63,059 nucleotides of DNA from OMII01 sp947467385 (lineage in GTDB: Bacteria; Bdellovibrionota_C; UBA2361; OMII01): NCBI GenBank assembly GCA_044360075.1, contig JBIKLA010000021.1:1-63059 (forward strand). The letters run 5' to 3'. The position numbers and the translations under genes are program-made. The notes beneath the pieces are model-generated. The model worked only from the letters and a program-made list of their open reading frames with translations. It was not told the DNA's origin and did not search any database. Positions 44,856 to 55,200 of the stretch are shown in pieces (the first letter of the stretch is position 1; every line of letters starts with the position of its first letter).

Positions 44856-45328
44856 GAGCGTGCCGGACGGTCGCTCAGTAGCGGTGCTTCTCTTTCGATC
44901 GCATCGTGGCCGCGCGGCATGACGAACTACGCGCCTGGCGCGAGCTTCGGCCGCGGGGGCTCATTGATAGCCCTGAGGCATTGGGCCAGCAGACCGAGGT
45001 TTTGGGGGCGAACAGCGTCCATGCTCTTTTTTCGATCTACAAACGAAGGCAGTTCCGCCACCTAGTGTACAAAACCAAGGGTCATTAAGTTTGAGGACCG
45101 AGCCTTCGATCAGGTTCTGATGGTAATGCAGTTGAGGGGCATAGGCGGTAGGGGGTCAGGCCCAGCGGAGCGCTAAGGGCGTGCTGTCAGCGCATTGGTC
45201 GCGTTGCTGCGCCGCCGAAGCACTGAATAGTCTGCGTTGTCGCCGACTACACCTGGTGTATAACCAGTCCATGAGCGGCTGAGTGTGTCGCAACTGTGGC
45301 GTGTATGCCCGTGAATCAGGATGTTGAA
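44856..45328. other. Intergenic stretch without supported gene
   Basis: About 470 bases. A 60-codon frame (44906-45088, plus) has no ribosome binding site and no recognisable sequence. I see no RNA gene or repeat that I can support. Confidence 0.5.
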
Positions 45329-46048
45329 ATGCGCTATGCAATTATCACCGGTGGCTCAAGGGGGCTGGGAAGTGCACTCGCGCTCCAGCTTGTAGAGAAG
45401 GGATACGGGGTGGTCGATCTGTCCCGTTCGGCGCCTCATTCCTTCTCAAGTCGTATTGACCTTGAGGATCCCCTTCGAGCCGAAAAGGACGCGCACAAAT
45501 CGATGTCGTTCCTGAGCCCCGAGCTTTGCTCAGAGCTGCTCATCTTCAGTAATGCAGGCACGCTGGCTCCGATCGGGCCGGCTTGGCGAAAGCCGACCGG
45601 AGAGGTCCTAGGGAATCTCAACGTCAACCTTTGTTCAGCTATCGTCGTGATCAATGAGGCCATTCGGCATTTTCGCTCCGCGACTTGCCGCAAGATCATC
45701 GTCAATATCTCGTCGGGCGCGGCCCTCAAGGGATACGCTGGTTGGTCTCTCTACTGCGCAGGCAAGGCTGCTATGGAGTCGTTTGTCCGGGCTCTTGCTG
45801 CGGAGGAAGCGCATGAGCCGCACCCATTTCTTGCCATTTCCGTGGATCCCGGAGTGATCGACACGGATATGCAAGCTGCAATCAGAGAGGCGCCCGCCAC
45901 GGAGTTCCCTGAGGTGGGGCGATTCATCACGCGCAAAAAAGATGGCGCATTACTGCCTCCAGAAAAGGTCGCGGCCGCGATCCTGGAAATCATATCGCAG
46001 CCTGTTTTGACTAACGGCGGGCGTTACAATGCCGTAGCCGAGGGGTGA
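45329..46048 (+). CDS. Short-chain dehydrogenase/reductase
   Basis: A 239-aa classical SDR. TGGSRGLGSALA is the NAD(P)-binding glycine motif, FSNAGTL the NNAG-equivalent, NISSGAA the catalytic Ser region and YCAGKAAME the YxxxK pair. The pattern resembles sepiapterin or benzil reductase-like SDRs. The start is the ATG of MRYAIITGG; GTG codons 6 and 11 codons upstream are alternatives. It is convergent with the next gene across a strong terminator. Confidence 0.9.
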   Translation: MRYAIITGGSRGLGSALALQLVEKGYGVVDLSRSAPHSFSSRIDLEDPLRAEKDAHKSMSFLSPELCSELLIFSNAGTLAPIGPAWRKPTGEVLGNLNVNLCSAIVVINEAIRHFRSATCRKIIVNISSGAALKGYAGWSLYCAGKAAMESFVRALAAEEAHEPHPFLAISVDPGVIDTDMQAAIREAPATEFPEVGRFITRKKDGALLPPEKVAAAILEIISQPVLTNGGRYNAVAEG

Positions 46049-46085
46049 AGACCGCGTGTCGCTCGACACCCGCACCACGCCACTC

Positions 46086-46116
46086 AAAAAAAAGGGGGCG
46101 CCGAGGCACCCCCTTT
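46086..46116 (-). terminator. Rho-independent terminator
   Basis: Read on the minus strand, AAAGGGGG-(10-nt loop)-CCCCCTTT is followed by a run of eight T (eight A on the plus strand at 46086-46093). It ends the transcript of the 46135-46737 gene and may also stop the SDR transcript from the other side. Confidence 0.88.
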
Positions 46117-46134
46117 ACCGGAGAATACCGGCAA

Positions 46135-46737
46135 CTAGTTTAGCGCAACATCCGGCCCGTTCAGGCAGAGCCGCTCAAGCGGGTCCTTATTGGAGCCCGG
46201 AACATCGCTAAGCTTGGCCGTGATGCGGCTGACACGGGCGAAAAGGCTTGAGTAGCCGCTTGCCCCGAGGCAGTGCACCTCGGCGTCTCCGTCCGCATTC
46301 TCGACGTTGATGATCTTCTGCACCTTGAAGGCGCTGCACTTGTTGAGCCCAAGCGTGTCACGCTCGTAAGCCGTGCACCCGTTGAGGCCCTCAGGCGGCC
46401 AACGGTCCTTGTTCTCGTAGTCGCGAACGACGACGCTGAAAGCGTTAATGTACTTAGGCCCAGAGAGGATAACTGCCGCCTTTCGGCCGCACTCCTTAAC
46501 CGACGGACGGTACTGAACTCTCTTTGGAACGTACTTAGCGCAGATGCAGGGCTTAAAGACCCCGCCATTACAGTAGCGGGGCTTTCGGACGGCGCTTGTG
46601 TTCTCGCGCTCTTCGATAATCTCGCTGATCGTCCAAACGCGCGTTGCTACCTGAGCGGAAGCGTTCGGCACCACTCCGAATGAAGCTACTGCGAACACAG
46701 CGGCTGCCAGTGAAAATATGCGCTGAAAATGGGACAT
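46135..46737 (-). CDS. Secreted protein of unknown function
   Basis: A 200-aa protein with a signal peptide (MSHFQRIFSLAAAVFAVASF, cleavage near ASAQ). The mature part contains several Cys (YCNGGVFKPCICAKY, VKECGRK, GLNGCTAY, LNKCSAF, VHCLGAS, RLCLNGP), suggesting disulfides. GAGGAG lies eight bases upstream of the ATG. I recognise no family. A good intrinsic terminator follows. Confidence 0.75.
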   Translation of the reverse strand: MSHFQRIFSLAAAVFAVASFGVVPNASAQVATRVWTISEIIEERENTSAVRKPRYCNGGVFKPCICAKYVPKRVQYRPSVKECGRKAAVILSGPKYINAFSVVVRDYENKDRWPPEGLNGCTAYERDTLGLNKCSAFKVQKIINVENADGDAEVHCLGASGYSSLFARVSRITAKLSDVPGSNKDPLERLCLNGPDVALN

Positions 46738-47012
46738 TGAAGAACTCCTCATAAAGATCGACTTAACGCTAGCATACGACGCTAGCCAAGCTCCAGGGGG
46801 CACGGCGCGTGGCCGCGAGTCTCTGGACCCGCTTAAGACGGGGCCCGGGGAGCCCCATTCGAGCAGTCTTACAAGGTTGGTACTTAGGTCACACAATCAC
46901 CGCAAGCTAACGAATTGCCTGCTAATTCCCACACCTTTTTTGCCTTGCGCCACAGGGCTCCCCTGGTGCAATCTGACCCGGTACGTCGTTAACTCTGGGA
47001 AGGGAGCGTTCT

Positions 47013-47591
47013 ATGAGAAGGGTGTTGCTGCTTGTTGTGCTGATGTTGGCTGTATGTGCGGGGACCGCAAGCGCCGACTCGCTTCCCAACTACAAGGCCG
47101 GCTTATGGGAGAACTCAACCCAGGTGGCTGGGCTCGGCTCTCCGATGGCGGGTAAGTTCTGCCTCGATGGCAACAGTGATGAGCTTGCTCTGAATCAGTT
47201 CATGAACAACCCCAACTCCAAGTGCGCTGCGCCGGTCGTCAATGGTTCTGGAGGCCGCTACACGATAAACACCGAGTGCACGATGATGGGTTCTAAAGTC
47301 TCTTCCAATACGGTGCTCGAGGGCGACTTCAACGCTGAGTACACCGCTACCGTGATCACGAAGTTTGATCCCCCGATGCCTGGCGCACCAACCGATCCAG
47401 TGGTTATGGCGATGAAGTGGGTAGGGCCATGTCCGGATGGCATGAAGCCAGGTGACATGGAGATGAACGGGCAGCGAATTACAGCTGAGCAAGTTGCCGC
47501 CAGTGCCAAGCAGGCGCAGCAGATGATGGACAGCCCTGAGGTGCAGAAAGCCATGGAGATGGCGCGTAAGGCGATGCAGCAGCCGCAGTAG
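47013..47591 (+). CDS. DUF3617-family secreted protein
   Basis: A 192-aa protein with a signal peptide (MRRVLLLVVLMLAVCAG, cleavage after ASA). The start of the mature part (YKAGLWENSTQV) and the KFDPPMP region with Met/Gln-rich C-terminus match DUF3617, a family of secreted proteins without known function. Four Cys are present. AAGGGAG sits before the ATG. A small membrane-protein gene follows 17 bases later. Confidence 0.82.
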   Translation: MRRVLLLVVLMLAVCAGTASADSLPNYKAGLWENSTQVAGLGSPMAGKFCLDGNSDELALNQFMNNPNSKCAAPVVNGSGGRYTINTECTMMGSKVSSNTVLEGDFNAEYTATVITKFDPPMPGAPTDPVVMAMKWVGPCPDGMKPGDMEMNGQRITAEQVAASAKQAQQMMDSPEVQKAMEMARKAMQQPQ

Positions 47592-47608
47592 TAGAGCGCA
47601 CGCCCCGC

Positions 47609-48010
47609 ATGAACGTAGACAAGGTCAATCACCTTAAGATCGTCGTTGAGCTTCTCGATCAGCTGAACAAGGCAAGCCTCTACTCAAAGCGCTGGTGCGT
47701 AAGCCTCTGTGCCGTGTTTCTTGCCCTTGCTTCGCAAGTGGAGGGCATGGAGGTTTCCTACCTTGCGTTCTTCCCGATCCTCTTCCTGTGGGTACTCGAT
47801 GCCCAGAACGCCCGACAAGAGGCTCTTCTTCACCGGCTGTACGAACGGGTGCGCCGCACCTCTGAAGACCAGATCGATTTCGATATTCGCACGGAGCCGC
47901 TCAAGACCCCCAAAGACACCGTCCTTCGGTACCTCTTTGACGCCGACACCTGCCTGTTTTATGGGGCGATGTTATTCGGGGTTTTTATTATAGATTGGGC
48001 GGTGCGCTAG
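47609..48010 (+). CDS. Small membrane protein with two to three helices
   Basis: A 133-aa protein. Hydrophobic segments lie at about residues 30-45 and 50-65 (SYLAFFPILFLWVL) and at the C-terminus (CLFYGAMLFGVFIIDWAV), with a charged helix between them. I recognise no family. It is probably co-transcribed with the DUF3617 gene. Its stop overlaps the convergent small gene at 48007 by four bases. Confidence 0.65.
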   Translation: MNVDKVNHLKIVVELLDQLNKASLYSKRWCVSLCAVFLALASQVEGMEVSYLAFFPILFLWVLDAQNARQEALLHRLYERVRRTSEDQIDFDIRTEPLKTPKDTVLRYLFDADTCLFYGAMLFGVFIIDWAVR

Positions 48011-48144
48011 CGCCCAACGCAGTGGTTAACGGTGAGAGCGCCGTTGCCGACGTTGAGGCAGAACGCCAAGGCGAGGACCAGGACTGTAACTGCAGCCAGC
48101 ATGGCTGGCGTGATGGTGATAAGCCTCTTAGATCGAATCTTCAT
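48007..48144 (-). CDS. Putative 45-aa single-pass membrane protein
   Basis: The ATG at 48144 is preceded by AAGGGGTGG, a good ribosome binding site. The product MKIRSKRLITITPAMLAAVT continues with a Val/Leu/Ala helix and ends NHCVGR. A longer frame (94 aa) exists, but its N-terminal part looks like non-coding sequence. Function unknown. Confidence 0.6.
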   Translation of the reverse strand: MKIRSKRLITITPAMLAAVTVLVLALAFCLNVGNGALTVNHCVGR

Positions 48145-48314
48145 AATCCACCCCTTCTTGTATGAAGCGTAGCGCCTGCGCCTAATAGCTCGCAGGTAGG
48201 AACCCCGGCGGCTTTGCAGCCTGGCGGTCAATGCTTCTATCTGAAGGCCCCCGAAATCAAGAACCAAGGGGAATGGGAGTTCTTGCCGCACGCTGCAATA
48301 AGAGGGATGGCGGA

Positions 48315-50111
48315 TCAGAGCGACTCCAGCATCCGAATGTAGTCCTCCACAACAAGAAACGCCTCGTGATAGACCCCCTCTGACTCGATATCTATCCCGA
48401 CGACCTTAAAGATATCAGTTGGATGCTGGGAGGCCCCAAGGGAGAGGAATTCGATGTAGCGCTCCCGAAGCCCGGGCTCACCCCGTACGAGTCGCGCGCC
48501 GATGGCGAGTGCCGCGCTAATCCCTACGGCGTACTGGAACATGTAGTAGGGCCCGTAGAAATGGGTGAACTTGGCCCAGGTCATGCCGAGCCGCTCCGGA
48601 TCGGCGTCAACCGAGTCTCCGTACGCCCGAAGAAAAGCAGTGCGGGTCGCCCGCTGCAGGTCCCCACAGCCCAGGGCTCTCCCGCGCGCATACTGGGTGT
48701 GTAGCGCATGCTCAATGCGGCTCAGTGTGGGCATGAGAAAGAGGTAGCGATGCAGGAAAAAGAACGCCTCATCGAGCACCGCCAGCTTCATCTCGCGGTC
48801 GGCGCCCTTAAGGAGGTGGGCTCGCAACAGCACCTGGTTCAGGTTGGAGGCGGTCTCCGCCGCTGTCATCGAATAGCTGGAATACAGCACCGATTGCGCT
48901 CGATGAGTGAAGAACGAGTGCATCGAGTGACCGAGCTCGTGCGTCAGGGTGCCCACCTCAGGCATCGTTGGCGCGTAATTGAGAAGGAAGAAGGGCCGGG
49001 TGCCGTAATTGCCGCCCGAAAAAGCGTTGCTGAACTTTCCGGGGCGTGGCTCCACATCCGCCCACCGGTCCTGCGTCAGCCCCTTGCGGGCTACTGAGAC
49101 ATACTCATCACCCAGAGGGCAGAGTGAGGCGAGAACGTGCCCAACTGCCTCGGGATAGGGGATAGAAGTCGGCGTTCTTGAGAGCGGAGCATGGATGTCG
49201 CACTCGGCGATGCGCGCAACACCGAGCGCGCGGGCGCGTGCCCTGAAATATCTCTGAAACAGGGGGTAGTGCCTGCGACACGAGCGCATAGCGGTCCGGT
49301 AGACCTGGGGCGATAGCGCAGCCGCAAATAGCTTCTTGCTGAAGGTCGAGCGGAACTTGCGCGCACGCGCGAACGTGACGGCGGTCGTGGCCTCGGCGGT
49401 GAGCGTGGCCGCAAATGACTGTGCGTGGATCAGGTAGGAATCAGAGTAGCTCTCGTAGGCCGCGCGCCGGACGCTCCGGTCCGCGCTCTGCATAAACTCG
49501 TCGATGTTTCCGTGAGTCGGTTCGGCTTCCTTGTCTGCAAGCGCCACCGGCCGAAACCTGAGGTCCCCGTCGTGAAGGGCATCACGGATGCTTTCGGGAG
49601 TTGAGGCAAGCGCTGAAAGCCGACCCAAGAGCGACTCCTCTGGCGCAGAGAGCCTATGCGGTCGGTTGCGCTCGTTCTCCGCAAGGAAGAATCGGTAGCG
49701 CTCAAGCGCTGGGAGGCTCGATATGAGGCGGTCGAGGTCGACCCACGGCGTTGCAAGAAGCTCAGGAGCAAGGAACGAAAGCGATGACTCAACGTCAGCT
49801 GCAAGACCTCGGGACACCTGCACCATCATGTTGGCCGAGTCGCATCTCATGTCCAGAGCGTGGCTCAGGTGCGCGTATGTCGATACCTTGCCGAGCCGGA
49901 TTTGGAGAGCCTCAAGGTGCGTCAAAAAAAGCAGGAGCGATTCAGCAGACGTAGTGATGGTGCCCTTAAGTTGGCTAATCTCTCGCGCATGCTCTCGAAT
50001 CGCTGCGACCTCTTTCCGCCAGGAGGTTTCATCCGGAAAGATCGTTCGAAGGTCCCACGTAAGCGCTTCACCGCGCAGGAGGGGCCGGAGATTGTTGGTG
50101 TCTTCTGCCAT
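48315..50111 (-). CDS. pepF: Oligoendopeptidase F (M3 metallopeptidase)
   Basis: A 598-aa zinc peptidase of normal PepF length. GTLTHELGHSMHSFF carries the HExxH zinc motif, and the following EAFFFLHRYLF and GPYYMFQYAVGISAALAIG segments are typical of M3B enzymes. It degrades short peptides in the cytoplasm. The start codon is the first ATG (MAEDTNN) of the frame. Confidence 0.95.
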   Translation of the reverse strand: MAEDTNNLRPLLRGEALTWDLRTIFPDETSWRKEVAAIREHAREISQLKGTITTSAESLLLFLTHLEALQIRLGKVSTYAHLSHALDMRCDSANMMVQVSRGLAADVESSLSFLAPELLATPWVDLDRLISSLPALERYRFFLAENERNRPHRLSAPEESLLGRLSALASTPESIRDALHDGDLRFRPVALADKEAEPTHGNIDEFMQSADRSVRRAAYESYSDSYLIHAQSFAATLTAEATTAVTFARARKFRSTFSKKLFAAALSPQVYRTAMRSCRRHYPLFQRYFRARARALGVARIAECDIHAPLSRTPTSIPYPEAVGHVLASLCPLGDEYVSVARKGLTQDRWADVEPRPGKFSNAFSGGNYGTRPFFLLNYAPTMPEVGTLTHELGHSMHSFFTHRAQSVLYSSYSMTAAETASNLNQVLLRAHLLKGADREMKLAVLDEAFFFLHRYLFLMPTLSRIEHALHTQYARGRALGCGDLQRATRTAFLRAYGDSVDADPERLGMTWAKFTHFYGPYYMFQYAVGISAALAIGARLVRGEPGLRERYIEFLSLGASQHPTDIFKVVGIDIESEGVYHEAFLVVEDYIRMLESL

Positions 50112-50412
50112 CGGTAATAGGGTACTACAGCGCCACCTCTGGTGTCTGTAATAGTTATCATCTGTCCGGCACTGTCTTCGAAAAAGCCAGGAGTTTTGCT
50201 AGGGGACGCGAACATGGCAAAATCGCGGCGCGAAATAGCCGCGAACCTTTGCGGCGTACGGCTCGGGTACCTAGGACCTAGGGGAAAGCTGATAGGCGAG
50301 GAGGTTTTGGTGGGTCCTTCCTGAAGTGAGCTGCGGTTCATTGCGGGAGGGATCCCCGTTTTATGGCTGCATTCGCAGCCGGCGGAGTCCTTCGTAAGTG
50401 ACGAGGTGCTCT

Positions 50413-50823
50413 ATGCCATTTGCCGATGCTGATAATTGGTTCATTTCTCAAATAGAGGCGATGACCCACAGATGGTCTATATCGTTTGAGGAGCTTGAAG
50501 CCCTCGCGCTTGAGCGACAGCTCAAGTACGAGATGATGGGGGCTCGTCTGAGCGGGCCACTTGTGAGCGGTCTCAAGGTTCCGGTGGGACGGTATGACAG
50601 CGTCGAGGAGGCGATCGATGGTCACATGCGACGATTGCACCCCTTTTGGGTTATCGGGCTCTGTGCGGTTATCCGCCTCGTTCCTAAGGTGAAGACTGCG
50701 GGCCCTGGGGCACGCAAGAAGTTCACCGACTACATTACGGCTGTAGAGAGCACGTGCCGAGATGAGCGAGAGCTGATGTTGTGCCTGCTCGCTACGAACG
50801 CCTGCCACGAAGAGCTCAAGTAA
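50413..50823 (+). CDS. Hypothetical protein
   Basis: A 136-aa soluble protein (MPFADADNWFISQIEAMTHR). GAGG lies just upstream of the ATG; a GTG five codons earlier is also in frame. There is no recognised domain. It follows a 300-base gap containing a perfect hairpin GGCTGC-ATTC-GCAGCC (50365-50380). Convergent with the recombinase gene. Confidence 0.6.
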   Translation: MPFADADNWFISQIEAMTHRWSISFEELEALALERQLKYEMMGARLSGPLVSGLKVPVGRYDSVEEAIDGHMRRLHPFWVIGLCAVIRLVPKVKTAGPGARKKFTDYITAVESTCRDERELMLCLLATNACHEELK

Positions 50824-50943
50824 CCACCCTTTTGCTGATACGGTTTCACTTAAACCCTATCAGCTTTCCCCTAGGCCTAAAGCCCCAAACGGATCCTGAT
50901 GCGCCGTGCATACCCGGCATTATGCGGCGGCAAAGGTGGCTCG

Positions 50944-52047
50944 TTACTTCTTGGTCCGCCCGAAGGAGAGACCCTTGGCAGGGCTCTGCTCAACATCGAA
51001 GCGGCGCTTGTCGTACCACTCCACCATCTGGATACTTGAGTGCCGAGAGAACTCCTGCACTTCGCGGTGCGGGATGCCGTCCGCCAGGAGTTTTGTGATC
51101 GCGGTCGCACGGGCGGAGTGGGGGGTCGCAAAAGATCCTGCCCCTGCGGCCATGCAGTACTGCTTAAAAAGAAGATAAAGCCCGGTATCTGACATTGGCT
51201 TCGTGGTCACCGTCGCTCCGGCGCGCCCCGTAAATCCAACGAAAACGTAGTCCGCATCACCGGCTCCGCTGGTCTTGCGCTCACGGATAAGGTCCCACAC
51301 CGGCTCAGCAGCCCACGGAGGCAGCGCCTGCTCAGCGTCGCGCTTGGCCTTTGTGTGTCGGAGGTACAGGTACGTTGTGCCCGAAGACGTCCGGCGAACA
51401 TCAGCGATACGGATAGCGACGACTTCGCTCCGGCGCAGGCCGCCCCCAAATAGGACAGCCAGCAGCGCCCGATCCCGCCGCCCCTTAGGCATGCTCACGT
51501 CGGGAAGATTAATGATATCCATGACGAGATCGAAGTCGATCATTTGAGTAGGGCGCTTGCGTCCCGCGTCTTTTGGCGGAGGGGGCACGCGGTCTGCCTC
51601 AAAGGGGTTCTCAGAAAGCCCTACGTTGCTCGCCATGAGCATGCGGTAGATACGCCGAAGCGCTGCGAACTTTTTTGCTATCGTGGCATTGGACTGTGTT
51701 GCGTCGAGACCGTCCTTCTTCTTGGCGCGCGCCTGTCCGGCGCTTTTCGCTATCGCCCGGGTTGTCACCTTCGCCGGAGCCGGACCGCTCTGATAGCGCG
51801 GCTTTTCGCCGGGCTTAGTCTCTAGAAACTTCCGGTATGCTATCGCGTGCAGGTCTGTCGCCCCAAGCAGGAGCGCTGCGCTCTTGTTTGTCCCGGGCTC
51901 CGCGCCCAGGAAGCGGCACCACTCCGTAACGATGCCAGAGTAGGTGACACGCGTGGCAGGGGACTTAAGCGAGAAGAACGCCGATATGCGCAGCCACACC
52001 CGGTGCGTGTCGGCGGCAACCATCGATGGGAGCGGATCCGTTGGCAT
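50944..52047 (-). CDS. Tyrosine recombinase / phage-integrase family
   Basis: A 367-aa protein. The C-terminal catalytic domain has the Arg in GGGLRRSEV, the Lys in LRHTKAKRD, the H-x-x-R box in TPHSARATAITKLL, the His in SRHSSIQ and the nucleophile Tyr in VEWYDKRR. The N-terminal SAM-like domain contains a Lys/Ala-rich insertion. It is longer than XerC/D (about 300 aa) and lacks the extra helix typical of integron integrases as far as I can see. Divergent from the 1154-aa gene; no attachment site could be identified. Confidence 0.9.
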   Translation of the reverse strand: MPTDPLPSMVAADTHRVWLRISAFFSLKSPATRVTYSGIVTEWCRFLGAEPGTNKSAALLLGATDLHAIAYRKFLETKPGEKPRYQSGPAPAKVTTRAIAKSAGQARAKKKDGLDATQSNATIAKKFAALRRIYRMLMASNVGLSENPFEADRVPPPPKDAGRKRPTQMIDFDLVMDIINLPDVSMPKGRRDRALLAVLFGGGLRRSEVVAIRIADVRRTSSGTTYLYLRHTKAKRDAEQALPPWAAEPVWDLIRERKTSGAGDADYVFVGFTGRAGATVTTKPMSDTGLYLLFKQYCMAAGAGSFATPHSARATAITKLLADGIPHREVQEFSRHSSIQMVEWYDKRRFDVEQSPAKGLSFGRTKK

Positions 52048-52211
52048 TTCCAATCAGCTTAGCGGAGGAGTGCCGATGTCGGTAGTGATAAAATGAGAAG
52101 AGCCCTGTAAATCCAGCTGTTTGTGCGGTCTTTTTGAGGCCTTCCAGACTAGCGATTAGGGCCCAAAAGAGTGATATAAAAACGGAGTTAGTCTGAAGTT
52201 GAGTTTGGTCC

Positions 52212-55200
52212 ATGCCGTTGCCCGCGCAGCAGTTACAACGTGAGGCTCAAGACCTGCAGCAAAAGCAGCTCTCCACCGATGAGGTGGTGCTACCCCCGCT
52301 TTCCCTCGGGGCCTCGCCAGAGCCAAGTATGCCGGCTGCCCCGGTGGGGGGCTCTGAAAAAAGAGAGGACGTGGCCTGGCCTCACCTGCGAGTGAGGCAC
52401 ATGATCCTGTCACTTCTACCGCAGTTCGTACGAAAGCTCTATTGGAGCGCCTCTTCCACTACTCTTGAGGAGCGGCGAGCTGCAGCCATGCGCGACTCAA
52501 ATGTTTTTGACCCCACGCTCGTCTTGCGAGGCTACGACATAACCGACCAGGAAACTATAAAGAGTGTCATCTCGAGCAGCTGCGCTGGTAACCCCGGGGA
52601 GGCGCTTGTCGCGTGCGCCCGTATGAAGGTGGCAGACCCGGATTTCGTTCTCAGCTACGCACGGGCGGTCAGCTCCAAGGGGCAGGCCGCAGTGCTTTGT
52701 CGGATCGTCTCAAAGCTTGGTCTCGATCCGGAGCAGCGGCTCTCTCTAGCGGAAACCTGCGCCAGGATTAATCCGGTAAAGTTTGTGCAAGCAATGAAGG
52801 CCTTCGGAATTAAGTCCGGTGCTGATTCATACCGCTTCCTCAAGATTGCAGCGATGAGCGATCGCGTGTCTGAGCCAGGAAAGGGTGTCCTTTGCTACGT
52901 CCGCGGGCGCGGATCTCTGTCGAGCGAGCAATGGCTTGATATCCTTCTAACCGTTGCCGATAACCATCCGGCCCAGCTCGGCGCTGCGATGGTGAAAGAG
53001 ATCATACCGTCAGGGAAGATTCGCGAGAAGCTCCTTCTCGCGGCAAGTCGCGGGAACTCTATAGTTCGGGACGGCGAGACGCGCGTGACGGCGGCGCGCT
53101 ACATTGAGGCATTCAAGGTAGAAGACTCACGGGTGCTGCATGAGGCTGCTCGCGAGATAGCCACCCGCTCAGGCGGAGACCTGGCGCGCTTCATCCACCT
53201 CTTCCAATTGGGGAGCTATGCTCGTAGGGAGGTTCTTCTCCTCGCGGCTGCTGACACCGATTCGAGCGAGGCTTTTCGTAACAACAGCTTGAACTTTGGC
53301 ATTACCGACGATGGGTCCCTGCGGAAAGTTGGAAAGGCGCACGCCCGAGCGAACGGCTGGCTCGCCACGTCTGACCTCGAGCGTTTTTGTATCGACTCGC
53401 TTGAGGAGCGGCGCGAGCTGGCACTAGCGCTGGTTAAGAGCTTTGGCTTCCCGTCGCGCCAGCATCTTGCGTTCACGGAGGTGCTTGCGCGGGGTGGAGA
53501 TGCCGACCCACACCTGGAGCAGTTTCTGTGGGCGTATGGATTCACTCCGGTAGAGGCGATACATGAGCTCCTGCCGCTGGCTGCCAAGTATCATCCCGAC
53601 TCAGCAATCATCTCGTTGAATGAATTGGGGCTGAAAAGCCCTGAAGAGCAAGTTAGTGCTCTCAAAATGATCGCCGGGGCGTCTTCCCAGGGGGTCACGA
53701 GGGTTTTTCATGCGCCGAGCGTCGCGCTCACGCGAGACTCGCTGCGGCAGGAGGTCATCTTCGGCGCTATCGGGGATGCCCAAGACGACTGGCTCCTTGG
53801 CAAGGAAGGGGACATTATGCACCGCGCCGTTAATCTCATGCGAGGCATCTTGCGTGAGCAGCTGGCGCTCTGGATATCGGTCCCCGAAGAGATCGCCCAC
53901 ATGGGGAACGTGGCCGCGTGCCGACATATACTGCAGCGCGTTTCTGGCATCGACCCGCGAGTTGACATGACAGGCTGGGACCTTGACGAGGTTCGCCTCT
54001 CACAGCCTGCGGCGTTCTACGTTGTATGCGCATATCACCTTGCTCGCCCCCTGGTTCAGCATCTTCCCTTCGGAACTCGAGTGAAAGAGGCTGTGCGGCT
54101 CGTCTCGGGCCACCGAGATTTGCCATCGATTGAGCTCTCAAGAGTCAGGTTTCAACAGCTGTGTGAGGTGCTCGGTAGCTGCCACTATAACCAGTCGGCC
54201 CTCGCTCCGGCACCGTATCGCATTAGCGCTGACGCGTGGCGCCAATCGTTCCGCGAGGTGCTCGATCTGCTCGTAGCATCAAACGCGCTCGCCAGCACAA
54301 GCGGCGCCGCGCTGCCGTCAATCGGGGAGATCGAAGTAAGGGCCACGACGATCGCGCAGCACACAAAGACTCTCGTCGATGAGGCTGAGAGATCCTTTGC
54401 CAGGGATTTCGGGCTCCCTAACGCGCAGGGGCTCGTGAAGCTTCAAGGTGAATGGGGAGACCTCGTTCCGCTCTCGGTGCTTATGGGACGGTTTCGGAGC
54501 GGCCGAGAGCTTGAGGTGCCTGTGTTGCAAGAGATTGTGAAGCACGTGCTTGCAGGTGCCTTCTACGACTGGAAGTACGATCCCAAGGCCGGGCAGCTTG
54601 GTGGGATGAGCCACGCGCAGGTTCTTTCGTGGCGCCGAAATCCCTCGCGGGTGTCCCACTGCACGGCCGAGCAGGCGTGCGCAATGTCCGAGGGGAGGCA
54701 GCTCGCAGAGGCCCTGGCGCTTATTGACTATAGCCTCTTGCCGCACGTCCCTGAACCCTACGCGCCAGAGCTCTATGCGTCGCGGCGATCAGCGGAGGAT
54801 GTGATGAACGCCCGCCTTCTGTCGCCGCAAGAGTTCCTTCAGCGAGCTCCGTCGATCATCGACGTTGTGTGCGACCTTCTTGCGCTGCGGAGATTCGGCT
54901 CCCGCCAAACAATATTTGAGTATCTGAGGCGGTATGAGGAGGTGAAAGGGCAGATCCAGCCGATAGCGCCGCTCGCGGCAACTGAGCTTATCCGCAAGGA
55001 CATAAGCCGCATCTGTATCGCCGTGCGCGAGCGCGTAGTCGACACCAGTAAGGCGTATGTTGTGTTCTCGACGATTAGTGACCACCCCAAGATTCTGCTC
55101 ACGATAGGCGATGTGGTGAACGTGCAGTCGTGCCTCAGCTATCGCTCGGGAAGTCTGGTTGAGGCGCTGCCAGGCTACGTTATGGACTCAAACATCAAGG

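Noticed and set aside
44906..45088. 60-codon plus-strand frame
   Set aside because: No ribosome binding site and no hydrophobic or domain pattern.
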